Positions 10,679 through 30,800 of a stretch of 64,000 bases of DNA are shown here, piece by piece (position 1 is the first letter of the stretch; the number at the start of each line of letters is the position of its first letter). The DNA is from Lagopus muta (Eukaryota > Chordata > Aves > Galliformes > Phasianidae), in contig NC_064449.1 of assembly GCF_023343835.1 (NCBI RefSeq), positions 4,687,778-4,751,777 on the forward strand. Reading direction: 5' to 3'. The position numbers and the translations under genes were made by a program. The notes under the pieces are model-generated. The model worked only from the letters and a program-made list of their open reading frames with translations. It had not been told where the DNA came from and ran no database searches.

Positions 10679-13600
10679 ATGGCCTACCAGGGCTTGGCGC
10701 AGGAGTACCTGGGCATGCCGGCCGTGACGCGCGCCTACACCACGGCCTGTGTGCTTACCACCGCCGCCGTGGTGAGGGCTGGGGGAGCGGGCACTGGGGT
10801 GCTGTGCTGGGGAGGGTGCGGGGCGGCTGACGCTGCGTGCCTAGCGAGCGGCAGTGGTGGCAGCTGCCCTGCTTGTGTCTCTCAGCAGCTGGAGTTCATC
10901 ACCCCCTTCCAGCTGTACTTCAACCCCGACCTCATCTTCAGGAAGCTCCAGGTGAGGCCTTGCCCAGGGGCACGGGGCCCTGATTGCGTCCGGAGGGGCT
11001 GCTCTGACACTATAGGAGCTGCCTGCTAGCCCGGCATCGCCTTACTGCAGGATGTAGCTCTCTCCTCCCGGCCTTCCCTTGCTATACACCATCCTGCCTT
11101 TCCCTTTTCCATAGATCAACCCCACCTCATCCTCTACATCCCTGGGTGAGGTCCTTAGCAGCTGTGCTGGGGCTGGGATAGTTTTGCTGTGGTGTGGAGT
11201 GAGCAGTCACACTTACTCTGGGTGCTGAACTGTGCTTGTCCCATCCTGAAACAGAGTAATCTTCTCCCATCTGGGCTGGTAGAATGTGTGTGGGGTGGGG
11301 GTCCACGTGTAGGTGCAGCTGTGTGGTGGTAGGCTGACCCCACTGCACGGGGCTACTGTCCATATGATCAGAGAGAGCCACCTGCCTACCCTCTGTTCTC
11401 TCTTCTCTTTCAGATATGGAGGCTGATCACCAACTTCCTCTTTTTTGGGCCCCTGGGATTCAGTTTCTTTTTCAACATGATATTTCTGTATCCTTTGGTC
11501 TCAGTAAGGCTGTCTGCTCCCTTTTTGGCTCAGCCGTGACGCCCTGTCCCTCCTCCCTCCACACTGCCCTGTCACGCAGCACCCTGGGGCTGTTCCGTGG
11601 GTGGTGGCCCTGCTCGTGGCCTCTGCTGTTCCACCTGCTAGAGGATGAAGCTGCTGCAGCAGATGAGTAGCAGCACCACAGCTACCTCAGTGGTGTGAGA
11701 CTCTCTATTCTGCTCTGGTGCTTGTAAAACTGCCTCCTGTACTTGCAGCTGGCTGTTCCTCATGAGGCCTCGCTGGGGATCAGGCAGCCAGCCGTTAATT
11801 TCCTATACCCCTCCTTTCTCTCCTGCTCTCAGGTACAGGTACTGCCGCATGCTAGAAGAAGGCTCCTTCCGTGGAAGGACGGCTGACTTTGTCTTCATGT
11901 TCCTCTTTGGAGGGTTTCTCATGACAGTATCCTTTTGAGCAGGCTGAGGCCCTCTGGGCTCTTCTGAGATGCTCTGAGTAGCATGGGGCTCATCCGCCAG
12001 CTGTGTCTCACACTGCTGCATGTGATCTGTGGGCCAGGTCAGCCGGCTGGGGAATCCCAGCACCATGGGCTGCAGGCAGGGAGCCTCACTGTGCCCCTGG
12101 GCCTGCACTCCTTGTGTCCCGTGGGCCCGAAGGGTCTGCTGGGCTGGGATGGCTGGAGCCTGGCCTGAGCCCAGCCAATGTGTGTGGAGGAGTGGAAGCA
12201 AGCCAAAGGAAGAGCTTCTGGTATTTGTTGTGTCTGCGAAGCGCTGATGCACCTGGCATGGGAAGGGCTGCCTAATCCCAGGGGCAGAGTGACAGCATCT
12301 GAAAGCTCTACATGAAGGGAAGCCTCTTGCTCAGCTCTGTGAGGAGCCCTCCAGCTGAGCCAATGACAATGGTAGGGCTGAGGGTGCTCAATAGGTGTGA
12401 AGAGAGTAAGGAACTGAAGTGGGGGATGCTGAGCTGTGAGCACAGGGAGCAAGGTGCCTGCAGGTCAGCAGTGTGCTGGGCACTGTGAGCCCATCTGTCC
12501 CTGCACCTGACCAATGGCTGAAGAGACTGCCATGTGTCCCTGTCCTAAGTTTGTCTTACAGTAACCGAAGTAGCCTGGATAAGAGAAATATCTCCTTCCC
12601 AAGCATAAAACGTCTTTGGAATGCCTTCCTTAGAGCACAGGTTCTGACACCATGAAGGCCCTTCTCTGAAAGCCCCTTCTGATGGTTGCTTGATGGAGAA
12701 GGCCCGGAGCTCCCTGGTCTCCTTTGGTTGTAGCAAGGACCTTACGGAGCAGTCACTGTAGGTCACTGTAGGTGCCATGCAGTGTCTTGCTCTAGGGTGC
12801 ATGGATGGAAATAGAGTGTGGGGGAGCATCGGTGCATCTCAACCAGCTCAGGAAAGACTTGGTGGCATGGGCAGCATCTTTCATGCCAGTTAGCTGAAAT
12901 TTCCTGGCTGCATACATCCTGTGCTGCCTGGAGATGGTGTGAAAGTAGGTTTTTTCCTTGACTCCGTAGTTTGTAGCTATTTGGTCTCTTTGCCAGCCTG
13001 TTTTTCCTGGGCCAGGCTTTCACCATCATGCTGGTGTATGTGTGGAGTCGCAGGAACCCTTACATCCGCATGAACTTCTTCGGGCTCCTTAACTTCCAGG
13101 CCCCTTTCTTGCCCTGGGTCCTGATGGGCTTCTCCCTGCTCCTGGGCAACTCCATCATTATTGATTTGCTGGGTAAGTCAGAGCTGGTGGGCAGAGGGGC
13201 ACTTTGCAGCCGTGGCATTCTTCATTCTGCTGAAGCTGTCTTGCTTTCATCTTATTTAAGGCTGTGGGTGGCTTGATGTGAGCTGGCTGAGTCTGCTGCC
13301 CGGCCAGGCTTGGGGCTCAGCTCAGCACCTTGTATCTTGCTGCATCTTAGCCAGAGGCAGCAGCTGGGTGTGGTGAGCTCAGTGTGATGCTTGGGCTGTG
13401 CGTGGTCTCCTGGGCATCTGGCTCTGCCCTGCCTGCCCTGTGCCCATGTAAAGCATGACCACAGCCAACAACCTGGCTGCTGACACGCAGCTCAGGTGGA
13501 TCTGATGGGAGCTGTGTGCTGTGGTGATCTCAGGGCTTCATCCTGCTTAAGCTCCAGCAGCACTGGTCCAGCAGGCAGAGGAGGCACAACTGGGCCTGAC

Positions 13601-14525
13601 CTTGGTGGCATCTCTCCCCAGGAATTGCAGTGGGTCATATCTATTATTTCTTGGAAGATGTCTTTCCCAACCAGCCTGGAGGAAAGAAGTTGCTTTTGAC
13701 TCCCAGCTTCCTGTAAGTAAAGCAGATTTTAATTCTTGGGTTTACAGTGTTGCTTCCCAACGTGTGTTTCTTCCATAGCAAACAGGTCTGTGGCTCTGTG
13801 GGGTAACCTGGCTTTGGCTGTTACTCTTGCTGAGCTTCTGCTACGTTGTGTTAAGCCACGCAGGACCCACCTGTGTGGTTGTAGCTTCTGTGCTCAACAC
13901 TTGAAGCCTTTGCTGCAGAAGCACTGGCACTTAGCACGCTGTGTGTGTACAGAGCAGCTACTGGTACCATAAGTTTTTCTAGCTGAACTGGAACCTTCTT
14001 GTGGAAGTGCCAGATACAGGTAGGATTTTATTTTCCTGAAGTACTTTTGTGGTTTAAGAAATTAGAACGTGTTCTGCTTCATGTTAGTGATCAAAGCTGT
14101 CCTCGAGATGGAGGTATTGTTGTTGCATGTTGAGCTGAGTGCTTGTGCAGTAGGGCAGTGGTCACAGCACCAAGCCTGCCAGCACTCAGGAAGTGTTTGT
14201 CAACTCTCTTAGATGTATGATTTGATTTTTAGGCATTCCTGTGCAGAGCTGGGAGTTGGACTCAGTAATCCTTGTGGGTCCCTTCTGGCTTGGGATGTTC
14301 TGTGCAGCCAAACCCTGTGAAGGGTCAGGGCATCCTTGGAGGGCTGGGGGTTTTCTTTGTCTTCAGCTCACGTTGTTAACCTGCCTGCTTGATGGGATGC
14401 ATGTATCCCTTGCCAGGAAGATGGTATTTGACACACCTGAAGAGGATCCAAACTATAACCCCCTCCCTGAGGATCATCCCGAAAACCAACCTGGAGACCA
14501 AGACCAGCAGCAGCGTCCACTGTAG
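10679..14525 (+). CDS. DERL3: Derlin-3, ER-associated degradation channel component
   Basis: Seven coding exons: 10,679-10,771; 10,886-10,951; 11,414-11,487; 11,833-11,926; 12,977-13,172; 13,622-13,712; 14,417-14,525. All have GT-AG boundaries and consistent phases, giving 240 residues (human about 235-239). Derlins are rhomboid pseudoproteases of the ER membrane that help retrotranslocate misfolded proteins to the cytosolic proteasome with p97/VCP. Visible hallmarks are the WR motif ([15 protein letters not shown], about residues 54-68), the derlin signature [18 protein letters not shown], and the GxxxG rhomboid-core motif GIAVG (about 175-179). DERL3 rather than DERL2 is supported by the N-terminus ([19 protein letters not shown]), [18 protein letters not shown] and [13 protein letters not shown]. 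The absence of the GQRLG-type SHP box that ends DERL1/2, and the SMARCB1 neighbour, agree. Some stretches, such as [15 protein letters not shown] near the C-terminus, still look DERL2-like. The start is the only ATG giving the conserved N-terminus. Confidence 0.95.
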
Positions 14526-15055
14526 CAGAGGACTTCATTGTGGCTGGATTCCTCTCTTCTGGCTGGACTTACGCTGTGCCCCAGAGATCTCACTGGAATA
14601 ATACCAGTTGCCATTCTGATGTGTCATGCTTCACTGTTTGTATGGGTAACCCATCTTCCTCTTGTACTAAGTGGTTCTGCAAAGCTTTGCACGTAAGAAC
14701 TGATGAATCCTTGTGGAGGTGTTCTAGGGAGAGGGGCTGGAGGTTATGTGATGGCTCCTCAGCTGCCTGGTGGGGATAAGTATCAAATGGGGTGTGAAAC
14801 TGGTTACTCATTCTCTTGCTGTTGATGGCTTGCTGCATGGCAAGTCACTTCTGGCCTCTGTACAAAGACTGATGCTCTCTGCTCTCACGGTTGTGAGACA
14901 TCTTTGTGGGCTTTCAAACAAGTCGTGCACCTTGTCACGGTGAAGCACAGCCAAGTCTCCCAGGCAAAAACCTACCATAGTGGAATGCAGCTCAACTACT
15001 CCCTTCCCTCTGAGTCCCCCACCCTTTCTCATTGTTGTTTCCAAAGAGTCTTTAC

Positions 15056-15418
15056 ATTAAAGTCTTTATTTTTCAGTTGCGTGTCCATTTCTGCCAGGAG
15101 CAGAAGCACCAGCACTCCTCAGGACTGTGCTCAAAACTGCCAGGTTTCTTGCTCAGGCTTCCATGTTTTTTATTCTTGTGGCAAGGCAAAACTTAGTCTA
15201 GTTGGAAGCTTTCCTTCCCCTGCTTCTCCCTGCAGCGTGTGAGAAGGGGATGAGGTATGGATGGAGAAAGGGAGGCCCACAGAAGGAACATGGAATGGAG
15301 TTGGAAGCTTGTTTCAGTTGGTGACTGAAGGAGGCACTTGATACTAGTAATAAAGGCAGTCTGTGCATGCCATGCAATTCCACACTTGTGGAATCCACCT
15401 CTGAGTTTTAGAAATAAA
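15056..15418 (+). promoter_or_regulatory. DERL3: DERL3 candidate poly(A) signals
   Basis: Three candidate hexamers follow the DERL3 stop codon: ATTAAA at 15,056-15,061, and AATAAA at 15,349-15,354 and 15,413-15,418. The first would give a 3' UTR of about 550 nt, the others about 850-910 nt. Which is used cannot be decided from sequence. Confidence 0.55.
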
Positions 15419-15439
15419 ACACGAGCAGCTTAGTAACTG

Positions 15440-17190
15440 AATTTGATCATTCTTGCTAGCTTTAGTGCGTGTGTGCTCCTAGACCTCCAAAATGTTTACA
15501 GTAGACCTGCAGCATGTCTTACAATAGCTCAGTTAACGGCTGACTGTTCAGCTACGTGCTTGCAAACCACCGCTAAAACTACTGGAGGTGTGAGTAACCA
15601 GCAGCCAGATGAGAATGATACAGAAGCCCTATGGCAATGGAAGGCTGAACCACAGCCATCCCACTCAGCTCCTTTGCAAGCTTCCCATGAAAACAGCTCA
15701 GTAATGGAAAACTTCAACTATTTTTGCTGCACTTCTGTTTCTCTGTAGGGAAAGAACCATACATGGAGTGATCTTCTAGAAGGCAGAGTGGTACTAGGGG
15801 CAAGTGGCCTCAGATTAGACAGGCACCTGCTGTGTGCTTTGTTCATGAACTCCTGCAGAGCTGGTGTTGTCTTTAGGTAACGCAGAACTGCAGCTGTGGA
15901 ACGCAGAAGCAGGGCTGCACTCAGTGGGGGCTGGTTACTAGATTAAAGAGAAGAGCTGTGCTTACAGGGTGGGAAAGCTGCTGCTTGCTGGTTCCTCATA
16001 GTCCTCGTGCTCAAAGCAGCCTGTGCTCATCTTTCTGTGAGCTGGACTCCTGCACTTTGCAGCCTTGCCTCTCATTTCTTGGAGGGAAAATTCCTACATC
16101 TTCTCTGGATCTGGAGAAGCCAAAGTACTTGTAAGCTTGCTACAGAAGCTCACATCCTCGTGTGCACTTGTCCATTCTTTTTTGCAAAGCTTAGGGTTAC
16201 TTAAGCACAAACTGCTAGGTTTAAGGCTACAGCAGTTTTGTTTGCATTTTGGTTGTGTTCCCTGAAGGGGCTGCTTGCAGAAGAGGTGCCTGATTGTAAC
16301 AAGAGGCTGAAGTGTTAGAAAGAACTGCAGTCCTTGCATCCACAAGCAAAACATGTTCTGCATGGACTTGTCATGCGTGCAGAACTAACCTTTTGACCCC
16401 TGTAATAAGAAAAAATGGATGGAATAGCAATCTGGGACAGGAGTCTAGGCTAAGACTGTAATCATATTATTGCTAAATTGCAAATTTGAGGTTTCTGTGT
16501 ACTAACATCTGGAAGAAGTTCCCTCCCACCCTGGAATCAGAACTAGCTCTGCTATTACTCAAGTCTAAACATGACAAACTAAGGCCAGAAAGTAGTTCTG
16601 ACTGTGCAAGCAGTGTGGGTGGATCAGCAGGGATTGTAAAACCTACTGGCTTTATCATAAAGCTCTGAGTGCAGTGTCAGGCTGCCAGCAAAATCCACCC
16701 TGTCTGCAATAACTGACAGTTCCTGGCAGAGAAAGGTAGGAACTCTGTCAAAGAGCCGGTGGACCTCAGGAGCAAGGTAGATTCTAATTAGATTTTTTTT
16801 TAAGGAAGCTTGAATTTTTTCATCTCACTTCAATGAATTTTCTGCTTTTTAAACATCCCAGGAAAAGACAGATTGTTTCTAGGTTTGCAAAATCCAGACA
16901 CTGCAGTGCTGAGGGAATTTAGCACCCAAAGCAAAGCGCGTGATCTTCTGTGTACTGTAACTGGCTGCTGTGTGAGTAAATAATGACCAAAGCAAAGCCC
17001 AGTGCTGAAGGGATGCTGCAGTCTCAGTTACTGAGTGCACAGACATTATAATCTTCCAGCTGCAGTTTTCACAAAGAGAAAATAAACAAAGGAACATCAC
17101 CTGTCAACTCTTCTACCCAGAAGTGACTCAGCTGCTGTAACAGGACAAAGTGTGAGATTCACTACGTGTTCAAACATACTGAACTCTACC
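15440..17190. other. Convergent intergenic spacer DERL3/SMARCB1
   Basis: Tail-to-tail spacer of about 1.75 kb between the last DERL3 poly(A) candidate and the SMARCB1 poly(A) signal. I see no coding exon, repeat or RNA gene in it. Confidence 0.5.
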
Positions 17191-17208
17191 TTAGTAGTAT
17201 GCATTCCT

Positions 17209-17214
17209 TTTATT
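17209..17214 (-). promoter_or_regulatory. SMARCB1: SMARCB1 poly(A) signal
   Basis: AATAAA on the minus strand (TTTATT on plus), about 310 nt downstream of the SMARCB1 stop codon. It gives a short 3' UTR. Confidence 0.7.
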
Positions 17215-17519
17215 TAAAAAGTTGTTCTAGTAGTGCATGTTGCACCTATACAAAAGTATTTTTACACTGTCCACACACAGGCATAGAAGGGCTCCAACAG
17301 CTGCCACAAGTCTCAGCTAGATCATGTGCTAATGCAGCATTCTTGGTACGTGGCCTCTAGGCTGAGGGGATGGGGCAGAAGTCAGCAGTACAGGGAACTC
17401 TTGGCAAGTGGAATGTGTGTCCCTGAGGGACAGTAAGACCCCTGCCAATCCTAGATCCACGTGGGGAGAGAAGTAGGGACAGAGTCTGTAGGAAGAGCAC
17501 CAGTGTCACAACAGGGAGT

Positions 17520-27149
<9,630 letters not shown>

Positions 27150-27345
27150 CGCGGCGGCCTGGCGGGGCTCTGGCGGCGCTGAGAGGAGCGGGGCGCAGCG
27201 GGAGGGGCAGCGCCGCGGCCTACTCAGCTGTTGCTCTGCGCATGCGCCGGGCGCCGCCCCGCGCGCTCATTCCCACCTACCCGTTCCCGCGCGCTTGTTC
27301 CCGCCCACCCGGCGCGCGGCGGCGGCGCTGAGGGGAGGCGGGCGG
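27150..27345 (-). promoter_or_regulatory. SMARCB1: SMARCB1 CpG promoter with NRF1 site
   Basis: The GC-rich segment between the MMP11 poly(A) site and the SMARCB1 start codon must hold the SMARCB1 promoter and 5' UTR. TGCGCATGCGCC at 27,237-27,248 is an essentially perfect NRF1 palindrome, about 90 bp upstream of the ATG. No TATA box is seen. The whole promoter space is under 200 bp because MMP11 ends immediately upstream on the same strand. Confidence 0.7.
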
Positions 27346-27363
27346 CAGGTAGAAAAGAGGCGC

Positions 27364-27369
27364 TTTATT
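27364..27369 (-). promoter_or_regulatory. MMP11: MMP11 poly(A) signal
   Basis: AATAAA on the minus strand (TTTATT on plus), about 510 nt past the MMP11 stop codon. Cleavage would fall near 27,345, about 195 bp upstream of the SMARCB1 start codon. Confidence 0.7.
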
Positions 27370-27393
27370 GGTACATCCATACGTATATACACA

Positions 27394-27394
<1 letters not shown>

Positions 27395-27425
<31 letters not shown>
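27395..27425. repeat. (TA)n microsatellite in the MMP11 3' UTR
   Basis: About 15 uninterrupted TA units, followed on the plus strand by further A/T-rich sequence and an A-run to about 27,441. It lies within the predicted MMP11 3' UTR, some 25 nt before the poly(A) signal in transcript order. A pure run of this length is likely to be length-polymorphic. Confidence 0.9.
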
Positions 27426-27434
<9 letters not shown>

Positions 27435-27878
27435 AAAAAAAGGGTTTATACGCGTCGTACAAACGTTGACGCCCGCGGGTTTGGTTCCGTCCTCGGAGCG
27501 CGGTGCGGAGGGGCAGTGTCCAGCACTGGGAGCCGCGGGGGGGCTGGCTGAGGGGCTGCGGCCTCATGGAGCGGAGGGCGGCGGCTGGTCGGGGTTATGG
27601 GGGGAGTCCCGTTCCAGGCGGGCCTGATGGCTCTTGGGATGCTATCGCTGGAAGGACCTGGCCTGCTCTTGTCTGTAAAGAATGTGGCAGATGCTTTTGT
27701 GTTGACAGTGACAGAAGCTGGGGCTGCTGCTGGAACGGGAGAGGAGCAAACTTTGTCACTTGTTGTGACAGACGTCTGTTGTGTCAGGCTCTGCGCCTGA
27801 AAGGAGCCAGGACGGGCAGCGGAGCCCTCTGTGGCTGCTGGAGGTCAAGGATGGAAGGGAAGAGTGGGGGATGCTCCT

Positions 27879-30800
27879 TCATCGGAAGGAGTTGGAGGAA
27901 GGTGTGCAGCTGAAGAAGTCCTGGCTGATCTGGCGTGGGTAACCCTCCAGCACCTTCACCTGGACGGGGTCAAACTTCCAGTAGTCTCGGCCTCTCAGGA
28001 AATAGGCAAAACCTGTGGAAGACAGAGGGAGGAGTAGGTGAGATAGCTTGGCTCAGCTGCCAGCACTAGGTAATACTGAAAGCAGCCGGTTTGTTCAGCA
28101 CAGCTGCCTAGGCTGAACTGTGGGCAGAGCTGCTGTGCTGACATTGTTGGGAATGGTAACAGCTGGGTAGGACTCTGTGACCATTCATTTACCAGAAGTT
28201 TTAAGTTTTCTCTCATCAGATGCTTAAATGTTGATTGTTCTAATTAATACTTTAAAAACTCCTTACTTTCATGAAAGAATCCACAGTTCCCTACCCAGGG
28301 AAGGGACAGACAGGAGGAGGTCCCTCAGACAAGAGGGACCTGTCTGAGTCTGTATAAACTGCATGGCATGTGCTATGGCTGGGAAGTGTCCACTGCTACC
28401 AAATGTCTAAGTCTTTCTGGTGGGAAGTAGCATCACCCTGAGCGCATGCCCCAGAGCAGGCCCTGTCCCTGCTGGCACTGACCCAACTCATCCTGAAAAG
28501 CAGCATCAATCTCCTGTGGGACACCACGCCAGTCAGCCATGGTCCGGGGGTAGATGTTGTCCACCTGGCGCGTGCGAGGGTTGAAGCGCCAGTAGTTGCC
28601 TCCACTGAAGATGTAAATCTTGTTCTTCTCTGCTCCCCACACCAGAGCTGCCTGCACGGGAGAAGCAGGGAGGCCCAGCTCTACAGTTGGGGTGGGACCA
28701 GAGACTCTTCTCTCGCCGTCATAAATCCAGTACTGAGAATCTGGTGAGAAGATGGAAAAGCGGAGACACAGGTTCAGAGGTTCTTAGATGTCAGATAACT
28801 TGGCACTGAATTGCAGACTCCAGCTGGTGCCTGGGCAGAGCTCCCAAGGAAAGCTATTTATGAATGCCCACCAAGCGGGTAAGGAATTTAATTCTCCCCT
28901 CAATTCAACCCAGAATTGTCAGTGGTGGGATTGGGAGGACTCCTAGCAGCTCTCTCTTCTGTATCTGTGGAAGTTATAATACAAGATTTAACTTTACATA
29001 CTAGCTGCCAGGCTGCCTTTCCTGGCCTCTCATGGTTGTGGTGTTGGAGAGGCCTGTGTGCATTTGAAAGAATGTTTCTCTCTAGCTGCTCCAGTCAGAT
29101 GGGGTTGCCTGTAGTTTTTGAGGATGCATTCAGGCAGTTGAATCAGCCCTGAACTTTTAGCTTGCCCTGGTTATGCTGAAAAAGGAGTAGAGCCCATCGT
29201 TGGATAAAGAAATCCACAAAGCTGTAGAGTCTGACCAGACAAAGGCTGATTCTTGTGGCATCTCTGTGGCGAGGCCTGGGGCAGCCAGGCGGTTGCAGAG
29301 AAGCAAAATGGGTTATGGACTGGCTCAAGGGGGGGCACGTTCCTTGTGTGCCACATCCATGCACAGGATAGGGCCCAAGGATCAGTCCCTACCCTGCCTG
29401 CTTATCTGGAGGAGATCATACGTACAGGCATAAGGGGGACATGTGGCTGTAGAGAGGCAAACTACAGAATTCCATTTCTTGTTGCTAAGCTGAAACAGAG
29501 ACGGGGGACATATTTCCAGTTTAGATTAAACTGGAAACTCTGTAATTGCCCTATGGCATGTAATACTTTCCCCTTATCTCATTTTAATTCATGGTTGGAG
29601 CCTGCCAGTTTTCACACTGTAAACCTCATCTGCAGGTGAGCAATCTGTTTATGTGGTAAAGCTGCCTGCAGAGCTGCCTGGTGTGGTTTCTGGTGCTTGG
29701 TCTCATAGTGCACAGATGGGGCATGCACAGTCAGGGCAGTTGGGCATAGTTACATAGTTCTGTGTCCCTGATATTAAATACACACTTGGAAAGAGCATTA
29801 GAGAAAACAATGGAGCTGAAACAGCAGTCCTTGCTGGTCTTAAGCTCCAGAGTTGTCCAGGAGGTCTCACCCCGCTGTGGTGGCTGGTGTTGAATCCCTG
29901 TGGTGGCTGGAGGTTGCCTGGCTCTGCATAAAGGCTCCCTTCTTTGTGGGCTCACAGTTTTGGGGTGCTAGCAAAACTCAGTAACTGTGGGCACCAGTGA
30001 ACCTGCCATTTTTCTCCTGTTTTCATCCCCAAGAAAGATGTTACGAGTGTTTCCTTCCTCCTCTGCCAGCAGCATGGCCAGGGCAGAGGCTCAAAACAAT
30101 TCCAGAGGCATAGATATGGCTGTATCTGAAGTAAAAGCGACCCTTTCTTCTCTCTTCTCCCCTTCACATCTGCTAAAAAGCTTAAACAGAGAAAGAAATA
30201 AACAGCAAGAATCATGATTTGTTGAGTGTATCCTAAGAGTTTCTTCTCCCAGGGACTTGTTGTGTCCTGAATACCCCGCTGTAAAGAAGACTACTTCTGA
30301 GCCATCTGATCCCAGTCCAGCTCTTACCTTGGAAAAACCAGATATTGCCCAGAGGGTCCTCGAAGGTGGCATCGACAGAGCTTGGGATCCCCTGCCAGTG
30401 ACGTGAGGCCAGAGCTGGGTAACCAGCCTGCAGCTTTCCAGCTCGGAGCCGCCACACGTAGCGAGATGTGAAGAAGAACAGCTCTCCCCGGATGGTGGCT
30501 GCAGCATCAAAAGCTGTCTCACAGGCATCGGGCTGCACAGCCTGCCAAAGCATGGCCTGGTCAGGGGCTGGGACCCACGAGAACTGCCCTCACCCAGGCT
30601 GGGTTCAGCTGATGAGACAGCCCCATGTCCAGGACGTCACCCTACTACTGGGCCCAGTGGTGTGCGAGGAAAACAGGCATCAAATCATGTCCAAGTCTGC
30701 TGTTGGCCCCATGGTGTGGGCAGCCCCAGCAGCTGAGAACAAGCCACAGTGTTAAAGGAGACAGAGACGAGCTGTTTGCTTACCTCCACGTTGGTGATCT

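Noticed and set aside
10229-11029. Plus-strand 266-codon open frame across the DERL3 promoter and first exons
   Set aside because: It reads the CpG island and the DERL3 exons partly out of frame and through introns; the spliced DERL3 model explains the conserved parts.
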